Source: an uncultured Bacteroides sp.
Lineage (GTDB): Bacteria > Bacteroidota > Bacteroidia > Bacteroidales > UBA932
Assembly: GCA_900543205.1 (NCBI GenBank)
Contig: UQQM01000008.1
Span: forward strand, 1-64,000
Reading direction: 5' to 3'
DNA: 64,000 nucleotides
The translations under genes and the position numbers were made by a program. The notes beneath the pieces are model-generated. The model ran no database searches and had not been told where the DNA came from. It saw only the letters and a program-made list of their open reading frames with translations. Positions 1 to 11,190 of this stretch are shown here, piece by piece. Position 1 is the stretch's first letter. Each line of letters begins with the position of its first letter.

Positions 1-1377
<1,377 letters not shown>

Positions 1378-1564
1378 TATATTCTTACTTTCTCTAAGCC
1401 TGTCCCCGCTCCCTCTTAAGAAATCAACGCTCTCGTTTCTATCTCGTTCTCTTGGTACTTGCTTGTACTTTCCGATTCAGTCTTTTCAATGATCTTTCAA
1501 GTTTGGCGCTAAAAAAACCAGCCTTGCGGCTGATGGCCAGTCCCGTTCGTTTCGTTCGGGATTG

Positions 1565-1595
1565 CAAAGGTAATCGCTTTTTTTTAATCTGCAAA
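1565..1595 (-). promoter_or_regulatory. Proximal rRNA promoter (P2)
   Basis: On the minus strand TTTG (1592-1595), exactly 19 nt, then TACCTTTG (1565-1572). This matches the Bacteroidetes sigma-ABfr consensus of a -33 TTTG and -7 TAnnTTTG. It lies about 190 nt upstream of the 16S 5' end in an AT-rich stretch, which leaves a leader that would hold processing and antitermination signals. Confidence 0.85.
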
Positions 1596-1667
1596 ATTTT
1601 TTGAGAAATTTTTTCAGATTGTTTTTGCAAAGAACTTTTTCAATCCCTTCGTTTCCGAAAGGGACGG

Positions 1668-1698
1668 CAAAGGTAGTCACTTTTTCTGAACTTGCAAA
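1668..1698 (-). promoter_or_regulatory. Distal rRNA promoter (P1)
   Basis: A second copy of the same architecture: TTTG at 1695-1698, a 19-nt spacer, TACCTTTG at 1668-1675 on the minus strand. The two promoters are 103 bp apart with identical -7 boxes and spacing. Tandem promoters are usual for growth-rate-regulated rRNA operons. Confidence 0.8.
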
Positions 1699-1768
1699 TT
1701 ATTTTTATAAAAAATTTTAATTTTTCTCTAAAAAAGCCCTGAAAGGCACATTGGCAGCAGCCCCCGGT

Positions 1769-1802
1769 AAAAAAGGAGGAGCCGGCACACGCCGACTCCT
1801 CC
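1769..1802 (-). terminator. Intrinsic terminator after groEL
   Basis: On the minus strand a GC-rich hairpin (arms about 1775-1786 and 1791-1802, loop GTGT) is followed by six T residues (1769-1774). It sits 26-60 nt past the groEL stop and separates the groESL transcript from the rRNA promoters. Confidence 0.85.
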
Positions 1803-1827
1803 CGATATCATGAGCGTAAAGTTTCCT

Positions 1828-3746
<1,919 letters not shown>

Positions 3747-3809
3747 AATTCTATTGTTTTAACAAATTATTCTTTTCCTCCGGGAACACCCCGGACGCAC
3801 ACAGAGAAA

Positions 3810-4358
3810 TCAATGTCCGTGCCAGTGACATTTTGTCAAACGGTACTGCCAGAGCACGATTCCCACCGATACCGAGACGTTCAGGGAATGCTTGGTGCCA
3901 TACTGGGGTATCTCCAGCGCGAAGTCAGAGGCGTCCACGACCTCCTGCTGCACCCCGTCGACCTCATTGCCGAATACGAACGCGCACGGGGCGTCTCCGC
4001 TGAGCTTCAGGTCGGGCAGCCGGACCGCATGCTCGGTCTGCTCCACACTTATTATTATATATCCCTCGTCATGCAGGCGGCGCACCAGCGACAGAGTGTC
4101 ATCCGCGTGCTCCCAGGGGACGCAGTTCTCGGCGCCCAGCGCGGACTTGTGTATCTCGGCCGACGGAGGGCACGCGCAGATGCCGCACAGCCAGACCTTG
4201 TCCGCGCGGAACGCGTCCGCCGTGCGGAAGGCGCTGCCAACGTTATGCGCGCTGCGTATGTTGTCGAGAATCAGGACTGCGCCGGACGGCGGGAGGGAGG
4301 AATACTCGGACGGCCTAGCGCGTCCCAGCTCCATATTTAGAAGTTTCCTGTCCTTCAT
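3810..4358 (-). CDS. SpoU/TrmH-family RNA methyltransferase
   Basis: 182-residue SPOUT-fold, SAM-dependent 2'-O-ribose methyltransferase for rRNA or tRNA; the exact target nucleotide cannot be read from sequence. All three SpoU motifs are present: NxRSxHNVGSxFRTAD near the N-terminus, FGNEVDGV in the middle, and IPQYGTKHSLNVSVSVGI near the C-terminus, which forms the trefoil knot. It lacks an N-terminal substrate-binding extension, so it is the short single-domain form. The reading frame extends to a TTG at 4367, but that codon lies inside the -7 promoter box, so ATG 4358 is chosen. Divergent from glyA. Confidence 0.93.
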   Translation of the reverse strand: MKDRKLLNMELGRARPSEYSSLPPSGAVLILDNIRSAHNVGSAFRTADAFRADKVWLCGICACPPSAEIHKSALGAENCVPWEHADDTLSLVRRLHDEGYIIISVEQTEHAVRLPDLKLSGDAPCAFVFGNEVDGVQQEVVDASDFALEIPQYGTKHSLNVSVSVGIVLWQYRLTKCHWHGH

Positions 4359-4364
4359 GATGGA

Positions 4365-4372
4365 CAAAGGTA
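4365..4372 (-). promoter_or_regulatory. -7 box of the SpoU methyltransferase promoter
   Basis: TACCTTTG on the minus strand, a perfect TAnnTTTG, ending 6 nt before the ATG at 4358. Transcription would start at or within a few nt of the start codon, implying a leaderless or nearly leaderless mRNA. No clear -33 element is seen. Confidence 0.6.
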
Positions 4373-4384
4373 CTGAAAAAGTAG

Positions 4385-4392
4385 TATATTTG
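4385..4392 (+). promoter_or_regulatory. -7 box of the glyA promoter
   Basis: TATATTTG on the plus strand, 19 nt before the glyA ATG. It lies 12 bp from the oppositely oriented box of the methyltransferase gene, so the two divergent promoters share DNA. No convincing -33 element. Confidence 0.55.
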
Positions 4393-4411
4393 TCTCCGCT
4401 AAAATTAAGAC

Positions 4412-5764
4412 ATGAAACAGGACATTCAAATCATCGACCTGATCAAGAGGGAGAGGGAACGTCAGGAATCCGGCCTCGAACTCATCGCCTCTGAAAACTA
4501 TGTGACTGAAGGCGTGCTGAAGGCGCTCGGTTCCATCTGCACCAACAAATACGCCGAGGGATACCCCGGAAAGCGCTACTACGGCGGCTGCGAGGTCATC
4601 GACCAGATAGAGCAGCTCGCGATAGACAGGCTGAAGGCGCTCTACGACGCCGAATGGGCGAACGTCCAGCCGCACTCCGGAGCACAGGCCAACATGGCGG
4701 TGATGACCGCGATTCTGCAGCCGGGAGAGTGCTTCATGGGGCTCGACCTCAGCCAGGGCGGACATCTGACCCACGGCTCACCCGTCAACATCTCCGGAAT
4801 GCTCTACAAGGCCGTGCCCTACGGGCTGAATCCCGAAACAGGCATGGTCGACTACGACAGGATGGAGCAGCTGGCCATCGAACACAAGCCCAGGCTCATA
4901 ATAGGCGGAGCGTCCGCATATTCACGCGAATGGGACTATGAGCGTATGCGCGGCATAGCCGACAAGGTCGGGGCGATCCTGTGGATTGACATGGCGCACA
5001 CCGCCGGCATCATCGCGGCCGGCCTGCTCAAGAATCCGGTGAAATATGCGCATATCGTGACCTCAACGACCCACAAGACCCTGCGCGGCCCCCGAGGCGG
5101 CGTGATTCTGATCGGAAAGGATTTCGACGACCCGCGCGGGCGCACCACCCCGAAAGGCGTTGTGAAGAAGATGAGCCAGGTGCTCGACTCATCGGTATTC
5201 CCCGGAACCCAGGGCGGCCCTCTGGAGCACGTCATTGCCGCCAAGGCGGTGGCCTTCTTCGAGGCCCAGCAGCCTGAATTCAAGGTCTACCAGCAGCAGG
5301 TGCTCGCCAACGCCAAGGCAATGTGCGACGAATTCATCAGGCGCGGCTACAAGATAGTCAGCGGAGGCACCGACAACCATCTGATGCTCGTCGACCTGCG
5401 CGGCAAGTTTGAGGCTCTCAACGGCCGCGTGGCCGAAACCCAGCTCGAAAGGGCCGCAATCACCGTGAACAAGAACATGGTTCCGTTCGACACCCGTTCG
5501 GCATTCCAGACCTCCGGCATACGCGTCGGCACCCCCGCAATCACCTCAAGGGGCTTCGTGGAGAAAGACATGGTCGACATAGTCGGACTCATAGACGAAG
5601 TGCTCACCTCCTGCAACCAGCATATCGGAGCACTCTCCCTCAAGAAGGGCGAAGTTCCCACCGCCGGGCAGGCCGCCGAGCTCGAGGAGCACGCCGCAAT
5701 GCTCGAAAGCGTGAAGCGCCGCGTCAACCAGCTGACCGCCGGAGTCCCCCTGAACAAATATTGA
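4412..5764 (+). CDS. glyA: Serine hydroxymethyltransferase
   Basis: 450-residue PLP enzyme interconverting serine plus tetrahydrofolate and glycine plus 5,10-methylene-THF, the main source of one-carbon units. The N-terminal [10 protein letters not shown] and the [12 protein letters not shown] segments are typical. The PLP Schiff-base lysine is Lys222 in the [12 protein letters not shown] motif, and DMAHTAG carries the cofactor-binding Asp. Slightly longer than the roughly 420-residue bacterial average, as in other Bacteroidetes. Monocistronic: its own -7 box upstream and a strong terminator 20 bp downstream. Confidence 0.98.
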   Translation: MKQDIQIIDLIKRERERQESGLELIASENYVTEGVLKALGSICTNKYAEGYPGKRYYGGCEVIDQIEQLAIDRLKALYDAEWANVQPHSGAQANMAVMTAILQPGECFMGLDLSQGGHLTHGSPVNISGMLYKAVPYGLNPETGMVDYDRMEQLAIEHKPRLIIGGASAYSREWDYERMRGIADKVGAILWIDMAHTAGIIAAGLLKNPVKYAHIVTSTTHKTLRGPRGGVILIGKDFDDPRGRTTPKGVVKKMSQVLDSSVFPGTQGGPLEHVIAAKAVAFFEAQQPEFKVYQQQVLANAKAMCDEFIRRGYKIVSGGTDNHLMLVDLRGKFEALNGRVAETQLERAAITVNKNMVPFDTRSAFQTSGIRVGTPAITSRGFVEKDMVDIVGLIDEVLTSCNQHIGALSLKKGEVPTAGQAAELEEHAAMLESVKRRVNQLTAGVPLNKY

Positions 5765-5783
5765 CATTGACATCCCAACGATT

Positions 5784-5813
5784 ACGGCCGCCCGGAACAA
5801 GGCGGCCGTTTTT
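5784..5813 (+). terminator. Intrinsic terminator of glyA
   Basis: Perfect 9-bp arms (ACGGCCGCC at 5784-5792 and its complement at 5801-5809) with an 8-nt loop, followed by a T run through 5813. Confidence 0.9.
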
Positions 5814-5829
5814 CATGTCCTGCAGAACA

Positions 5830-5857
5830 TAAAAAGACCCGTCGTTGCCGGCGGGTC
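5830..5857 (-). terminator. Intrinsic terminator of ppdK
   Basis: On the minus strand a hairpin with GACCCG/CGGGTC arms (5852-5857 and 5836-5841) is followed by a T run (5831-5835). It sits 25 nt past the ppdK stop, back to back with the glyA terminator. Confidence 0.85.
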
Positions 5858-5881
5858 CTTTTGACTTTATGGGAGGTTCTC

Positions 5882-8608
5882 CTAGTTGTTCTGCTCGATT
5901 GAGGCCTGCGCCGCAGCAAGGCGGGCGATGGGCACGCGGTAAGGTGAGCAGCTGACGTAATCGATACCTATCTTGTTGAAGAACTTGATGGAATCGGGGT
6001 CGCCGCCGTGCTCGCCGCAGATACCGCACTTCAGGTCCGCACGTCTGCTTCGTCCGGCCTGGACGCCGTACTCTACGAGCTTGCCGACTCCCTTGGTGTC
6101 GATGGTCTGGAACGGATCGGCATCGAGAATCTTATGTCCGAGATAGTCGCCCATGAAGGTTCCTACGTCATCGCGTGAGAAACCGAAGGTCATCTGAGTC
6201 AGGTCGTTGGTACCGAAGGAGAAGAACTCGGCGGTACGCGCCATCCTCTCGCCGGTCAGCGCCGCGCGGGGGATTTCGATCATGGTTCCGAAATGGTAGG
6301 TGATGGTCTGGTCGGAATGAGCCTCGACCTCGCTCTTAACGCGGTCGCAGATAGCCTTCTGGAAGCTGAGCTCGCGAGCTGAAACCGTCACGGGAATCAT
6401 GATTTCAGGCTGGGGGTTGTATCCCTCCTTGAGGAGTTCGTCGACAGCCGTGAAGATGGCCCTGTACTGAGTCTCGGCGATAAGGGGATAGGCCACGTGG
6501 AGACGCACGCCGCGGAGACCCATCATAGGATTGACCTCGCGCAGGTTCTCGCTTCTTCTCTCGACCTCGTCCACGCTGATGCCGAGCTCGTTGGCAACCT
6601 CCTCCTCCTTCTCCTCGGTCTTGGGCACGAACTCGTGCAGAGGCGGATCGAGCAGGCGGAACACCACGGGCTTGCCGTCCATGATGCGGAGCGTGCTCTT
6701 CACGGAAGCCTTGATGAAAGGCTCAAGCTCGGCGAGAGCGGCCTTGCGCTCATCGTCGCTGGAGCAGAGAATCATCTTGCGGAGCTTCGCGAGGGGCACC
6801 TCGGAGTTGGAACCGTAGAACATGTGCTCGATACGGAACAGACCGATTCCCTCGGCACCGAACTGCAGGGCCCTCTGGGCGTCCTCGGGAGTGTCGGAGT
6901 TGGTGCGCACACCGAGACGGCGGTACTTGTCCACGATGCTCATGAACTTGATGAACAGAGGATTCTCGCTGGCGTCCATGGTCTCAATCTTAGAAGCATA
7001 GACAAGGCCCTTGGAGCCGTTGAGGGAAAGCCAGTCTCCCTCCTTGAATACTTTGGAGCTGCCGTTGAAGCGCAGTGTCTTCTCGGCAAAGTTGATCTTC
7101 AGCGAATCGCATCCCACGATGCAGCACTTGCCCCAGCCACGGGCGACAAGGGCGGCATGGGAGGTCATGCCTCCGCGCTCGGTGAGGATACCGGCGGAAG
7201 CGCGCATGCCCTCGATGTCCTCGGGAGAGGTCTCCTCGCGCACGATGATCACCTTCCTGCCTTCCTTGGCGGCGGCGACGGCGGCCTCAGGCGAGAACAC
7301 GATAGTTCCCACGGCGGCGCCGGGAGACGCAGGCAGTCCCTGGGCTACAGGCTTGGCGGCCTTCTCCGCTGCTACGTTGAATACGGGGTGCAGAATCTCG
7401 TCGAGCTGCGAGGGAGACACGCGCATCACGGCGGTCTTCTCGTCGATCATGCCCTCAGAGAGCATGTCCATGGCCATCTGGATTGCGGCGAGACCGGTGC
7501 GCTTGCCTATACGGCACTGCAGCATCCAGAGCTTGCCTTCCTGGATGGTGAACTCAATATCCTGCATATCGTGGAAATGCTCCTCCAGCTTCCTGCGGAT
7601 CTCGTCAAGCTCCGCATAAACCTCGGGCATCGCCTTCTCGAGGGACTCGAGATTCTTGTTATGTTCGTTCTTGGTGGCCTCGTTGAGAGGGTTGGGGGTG
7701 CGGATACCTGCGACCACGTCCTCTCCCTGGGCGTTGATCAGCCATTCGCCGTAGAACTTGTTGTCTCCGGTGGCGGGGTTGCGGGAGAACGCCACGCCGG
7801 TAGCGGATGACGCACCCATGTTTCCGAACACCATTGCCTGCACGTTCACGGCCGTGCCCCAGTCATCGGGAATCTTCTCAATCTTGCGGTAAGTGATGGC
7901 GCGCTTGCCGTTCCAGGACTTGAATACGCCTCCGATGGAACCCCAGAGCTGGTCGGTGGCATTGTCGGGGAACTCCACTCCGAGAACCTCCTTCACTTTC
8001 AGCTTGAACTGCTCGCACAGCTCCTTGAGCTCGTCCGCAGTGATCTCAGTGTCGGAAGTATATCCCTTGGACTTCTTGAGCTCGCCCATCATCCTGTCGA
8101 GCTGCTGGCGTATGCCCTGGCCGTCCTCGGGCTCGATTCCTTCGGCCTTTTCCATCACGACGTCGGAATACATCATTATGAGGCGGCGGTAGGCGTCATA
8201 TACGAAGCGGGGGTTGCCCGTCTTCTCGATCATGCCGGGAATGGTCTCGGAGCAGAGTCCGATGTTCAGAATCGTGTCCATCATTCCGGGCATAGAGCTC
8301 CTGGCGCCCGAGCGGCAGCTCACGAGCAGCGGATTCTTGGGGTCGCCGAACTTCATGCCCATGATCTTCTCGGTCGCCGCCATGGCCTCCTTGACCTGAA
8401 GCTTGAGTTCGTCAGTGTAGCCGCCGCCTAGAGCGTAATACTCCGCGCAGCAATCAGTTGTGATGGTAAAACCTGCAGGAACCGGCATGCCGAGCCTGTT
8501 CATCTCGGCCAGATTTGCTCCTTTACCTCCGAGGAGCTCCCTCATAGAGCCGTCGCCTTCGGCCGTCCTGGCACCGAAGCAGTAGACTCTTTTCTTTGTT
8601 TCGAACAT
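5882..8608 (-). CDS. ppdK: Pyruvate, phosphate dikinase
   Basis: 908-residue cytoplasmic enzyme that reversibly converts ATP, phosphate and pyruvate to AMP, PPi and PEP; in anaerobes it commonly runs as PPi-linked glycolysis. Three domains are visible in order: an N-terminal ATP-grasp part (GGKGANLAEM near residue 30), the swivelling phosphohistidine domain with the catalytic His484 in GGMTSHAALVARG, and the C-terminal PEP-binding barrel with the catalytic Cys864 in CGICGEHGG. Length and order are those of bacterial PPDK. Monocistronic, with a -7 box 13 nt before the start and its own terminator. Confidence 0.98.
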   Translation of the reverse strand: MFETKKRVYCFGARTAEGDGSMRELLGGKGANLAEMNRLGMPVPAGFTITTDCCAEYYALGGGYTDELKLQVKEAMAATEKIMGMKFGDPKNPLLVSCRSGARSSMPGMMDTILNIGLCSETIPGMIEKTGNPRFVYDAYRRLIMMYSDVVMEKAEGIEPEDGQGIRQQLDRMMGELKKSKGYTSDTEITADELKELCEQFKLKVKEVLGVEFPDNATDQLWGSIGGVFKSWNGKRAITYRKIEKIPDDWGTAVNVQAMVFGNMGASSATGVAFSRNPATGDNKFYGEWLINAQGEDVVAGIRTPNPLNEATKNEHNKNLESLEKAMPEVYAELDEIRRKLEEHFHDMQDIEFTIQEGKLWMLQCRIGKRTGLAAIQMAMDMLSEGMIDEKTAVMRVSPSQLDEILHPVFNVAAEKAAKPVAQGLPASPGAAVGTIVFSPEAAVAAAKEGRKVIIVREETSPEDIEGMRASAGILTERGGMTSHAALVARGWGKCCIVGCDSLKINFAEKTLRFNGSSKVFKEGDWLSLNGSKGLVYASKIETMDASENPLFIKFMSIVDKYRRLGVRTNSDTPEDAQRALQFGAEGIGLFRIEHMFYGSNSEVPLAKLRKMILCSSDDERKAALAELEPFIKASVKSTLRIMDGKPVVFRLLDPPLHEFVPKTEEKEEEVANELGISVDEVERRSENLREVNPMMGLRGVRLHVAYPLIAETQYRAIFTAVDELLKEGYNPQPEIMIPVTVSARELSFQKAICDRVKSEVEAHSDQTITYHFGTMIEIPRAALTGERMARTAEFFSFGTNDLTQMTFGFSRDDVGTFMGDYLGHKILDADPFQTIDTKGVGKLVEYGVQAGRSRRADLKCGICGEHGGDPDSIKFFNKIGIDYVSCSPYRVPIARLAAAQASIEQNN

Positions 8609-8621
8609 TTTGAATGGTTTT

Positions 8622-8629
8622 CAAAAATA
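8622..8629 (-). promoter_or_regulatory. -7 box of the ppdK promoter
   Basis: TATTTTTG (TAnnTTTG) on the minus strand, 13 nt before the ppdK ATG, in an AT-rich 49-bp gap. No matching -33 element at 19-21 nt. Confidence 0.45.
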
Positions 8630-8657
8630 AGACTGCGAATTTATTATAAAATTATGA

Positions 8658-9998
8658 TTATAGCAACTTTGAAGCGAGTTCGGAGAGCCTGCTGCGCTCA
8701 CCTTTGCGCAGGAAGACATGCTGGAAAAGCCTCTGCCCCGACATCTTCTCGCCGAGATGCGTCAGACCGTTCGACCACTGGTCGAGATAGGGCTGGTCTA
8801 TCTGGAAGATATCCCCGGTGAAGACCATCTTCGTGCCCTCGCCCGCCCTGGTGATTATCGTCTTCATCTCATGGGGCGTAAGGTTCTGTGCCTCGTCGAT
8901 TATGAAATAGCATTTCCCGAGACTGCGTCCTCGGATGTAGGCCAGCGGCTCGATTATGAGCTTCTCCTGCGTGAGCATGGCCTCGATGCGCAGGGCCTCC
9001 TTCGAATTCGGGCGGAACTGGCCCTTTATCACATTGAGATTGTCCATGAGCGGCTGCAGGAAAGGGCTCATCTTGGCCTTCTGGTCGCCCGGGAGGAAAC
9101 CGAGATCCTGATTGCCCAGCACCACGGTAGGCCTCGACAATATTATCTGCTCATATTCCCTCTCCTGCTCGAGGGCGGCGGCGAGGGCCAGAAGGGTCTT
9201 GCCGGTTCCCGCACCTCCGGTCAGGGAGACCAGTTCTATCCTGGGGTTGAGCAGGGCGTCGAGCGCAATCATCTGCTCGTCGTTCCTAGGACGTATGCCA
9301 TAGGCCTCATGGCTCTTGACCAGGACTATCCTGTTCCTGTCCTCATCGTACCTGGCGCAGACACTTCCCTTGTCGGACGACTTCCAGCGGAACCTGAAGA
9401 GCTGGTTGGCCCCGGGCCTGTCACTGCAGACGTCCTTCCAGTCGAGAGAGGTTTCCGGCCCGTATGCGAGCGACTGCATCAGCGCGTCGTCCAGCGACAT
9501 CTCCCTGACCTCCTTCAGCGTATTCTCGATTCTCGCGTCCTCCACCTTGTCTGTCAGATAGTCCTGGACCTCCATGCCCACGGCCTTGGCCTTGATGCGG
9601 AGATTGATGTCCTTCGTCACCAGGGCGACGAAGGTTCCGGGATTGTTCTCCCTGACCCACATCGCGGTGGCGAGGATGCGGTGGTCGGGAATGTCGTCGG
9701 TGAACATCCCGGCGTATTTCTCGGGAAAAGGATGGTTGGGCTCAATCTTGATGGTACCGAGCCCCTTGCCTATGGGCAGCCCGCCCTTGGCGAAGGTCCT
9801 TCCCTCGGCTATCCTGTCGATGTCCCTCACGAAGCCCCGGGCATTGTAGGCCAGGGCGTCATTGCCCTTCTTGAATTTGTCCAGCTCCTCAATCACCGCG
9901 ACCGGTATCACGAGGTCGTTGTCCTGAAAATGGCGTATCGCCTTGTGGTCGTGCAGTATCACGTTAGTGTCCAGCACAAAGATTTTCGGTTTGCCCAT
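8658..9998 (-). CDS. PhoH-family ATPase with N-terminal PIN domain
   Basis: 446-residue PhoH2/YlaK-type protein: a PIN nuclease domain fused to a PhoH helicase-like ATPase, a class linked to RNA unwinding and cleavage. The PIN domain covers about residues 1-150 (VLDTNVILHD with the first acidic residue; EELDKF). The ATPase covers about 240-446, with Walker A GGAGTGKT (Lys267), Walker B FIIDEAQN and the sensor-like FTGDIFQID. It begins 12 bp after the stop of the upstream PurL-like gene on the same strand, so the two are probably co-transcribed. The cellular substrate is not known. Confidence 0.93.
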   Translation of the reverse strand: MGKPKIFVLDTNVILHDHKAIRHFQDNDLVIPVAVIEELDKFKKGNDALAYNARGFVRDIDRIAEGRTFAKGGLPIGKGLGTIKIEPNHPFPEKYAGMFTDDIPDHRILATAMWVRENNPGTFVALVTKDINLRIKAKAVGMEVQDYLTDKVEDARIENTLKEVREMSLDDALMQSLAYGPETSLDWKDVCSDRPGANQLFRFRWKSSDKGSVCARYDEDRNRIVLVKSHEAYGIRPRNDEQMIALDALLNPRIELVSLTGGAGTGKTLLALAAALEQEREYEQIILSRPTVVLGNQDLGFLPGDQKAKMSPFLQPLMDNLNVIKGQFRPNSKEALRIEAMLTQEKLIIEPLAYIRGRSLGKCYFIIDEAQNLTPHEMKTIITRAGEGTKMVFTGDIFQIDQPYLDQWSNGLTHLGEKMSGQRLFQHVFLRKGERSRLSELASKLL

Positions 9999-10010
9999 AG
10001 CTGTTGTATG

Positions 10011-11135
10011 TTAGTCCTCCCCTTCCGCATTCAGCATCAGGGATTCGAGGATAGTCTGTATGCGCGATTTCGCGGAGGCCGCCACGGTCACCTTGCGCCC
10101 CGACGGGTCCGGATGTCCGAGAGGGAAATAGACCACGTCCTGCAGCAGCAGCTCCGCGTCCACATAGTCGAAGTCGGCGTCCCGAATCTGAATCATAGCG
10201 CCGGGAATCTCGGAGAACAGAACCTTGACCATGTCTGTCTCCCCTGCCGACCTTAAAAGGTCTGAAATGTCGAGCCGGACTCCGACGCCATTGCCGGCCA
10301 TCCTTCCGGCCGCAGCCATAAGCCCCCCTTCCCCTACCGTGGCGGCCGAAAGCAGCAGGCCGTCCTCGGCGAACTCCCTCACCACCTCATAGCAGTCGAG
10401 GAAATAGTCCGCATCCTCTATCTTGGGGGCCGCTCCGCCGAGGCCGAGGGTCTGCGCAAGCAGCGAGCCGCCCAGACGGTAGTCCGATGAATCGAAGGGA
10501 ATATATATCACCCAACTGCGGCTGTCGGGCACCAGCTCTACGGGGCACACCCTTTCGTTCAGCATGAAAGCTTCGTCGGAGCGCGCGGCGCCGGCCACTA
10601 TGGCCTCGTCGCCGGGCTCGTCGTCGCCCAGCACCGCCTTGAAGACGAGGGAAGCCGCCCCGTCCGTCCTGACGTACCTGTAGCGGCTGAAACGCAGATT
10701 CAGGGAATCCACATAATCCGCTGCAGCGTTCACGGACTCATAGAAGGCAGCCATAGCCCCGACGGGGCCTTCGTTCCAGCGCCACCTGGCGTCTATCAGA
10801 AGATTGCCTATGCGGAAATGCCCGCGATTCCACATCGCGTCCACAAGAGCCGACGCGATACTGCAGCGGGTATATGAATCCATGCACGAAAGCGGCGGCT
10901 TCCTCACGGCGGAAAGCACGGAAGAAAGATATCCGGCCACATCGTCACCCTCAGGCTCCGACGCCCTGACCTCGGGATCCACGCTCTCGTCGACGATGGC
11001 GTCCTCGCACGGAGACGGATGCTCCGCATTCGAAACATCCTCGGTCAGCGCATCAAGAATCTGTGCAGGAGTGAGTTCCTGCCGCACGCCGTCGATGACA
11101 TAGTTCGAATTCAGGGCGAAAGCTTTTTCAGACAT
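10011..11135 (-). CDS. Degenerate PurL/AIR-synthase-like protein of unknown function
   Basis: 374 residues from the ATG at 11135; the frame is open further to 11201, but that would run into the folC promoter. No firm family assignment. The C-terminal half resembles the C-terminal PurM-like domain of FGAM synthase (PurL): a DYRLGGSLLAQ segment in the position of PurL's ELGGSEYA, then ATVGEGGLMAAAGRMAGNGV in the position of SAHDVSDGGLAVALAEM. The His-Asp of the PurL motif is replaced by Thr-Val, so catalysis as in PurL is unlikely. The N-terminus has an acidic, poorly ordered stretch (about residues 30-70). Probable operon with PhoH, 12 bp downstream. The fold call is inference from pattern similarity. 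Confidence 0.6.
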   Translation of the reverse strand: MSEKAFALNSNYVIDGVRQELTPAQILDALTEDVSNAEHPSPCEDAIVDESVDPEVRASEPEGDDVAGYLSSVLSAVRKPPLSCMDSYTRCSIASALVDAMWNRGHFRIGNLLIDARWRWNEGPVGAMAAFYESVNAAADYVDSLNLRFSRYRYVRTDGAASLVFKAVLGDDEPGDEAIVAGAARSDEAFMLNERVCPVELVPDSRSWVIYIPFDSSDYRLGGSLLAQTLGLGGAAPKIEDADYFLDCYEVVREFAEDGLLLSAATVGEGGLMAAAGRMAGNGVGVRLDISDLLRSAGETDMVKVLFSEIPGAMIQIRDADFDYVDAELLLQDVVYFPLGHPDPSGRKVTVAASAKSRIQTILESLMLNAEGED

Positions 11136-11143
11136 TGATTTAA

Positions 11144-11175
11144 TTGGTTTCAGTTTGTAAAAATAACTAAATTTG
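11144..11175 (+). promoter_or_regulatory. folC promoter
   Basis: TTG at 11144-11146, a 21-nt spacer, then TAAATTTG at 11168-11175, 15 nt before the folC ATG. This box overlaps a TTG codon in frame with folC (11173), which argues against the longer start. Confidence 0.65.
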
Positions 11176-11190
11176 AATTCAGTTGCAACT

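Noticed and set aside
1378..1564. tRNA gene in the 16S leader
   Set aside because: No cloverleaf or TTCGA-type T-loop found; the region holds only leader sequence between the 16S gene and promoter P2.
3747..3809. CIRCE (HrcA) operator upstream of groES
   Set aside because: The TTAGCACTC-N9-GAGTGCTAA pattern is not found in the gap.
6497..7810. Plus-strand open frame (437 codons) inside ppdK
   Set aside because: Antisense to the conserved ppdK; composition is that of a shadow frame.
8718..10256. Long plus-strand open frame (512 codons) across phoH and its neighbour
   Set aside because: It is antisense to two genes with recognisable protein features, has no family motif, and is explained by the GC-rich codon bias that suppresses stops on the opposite strand.
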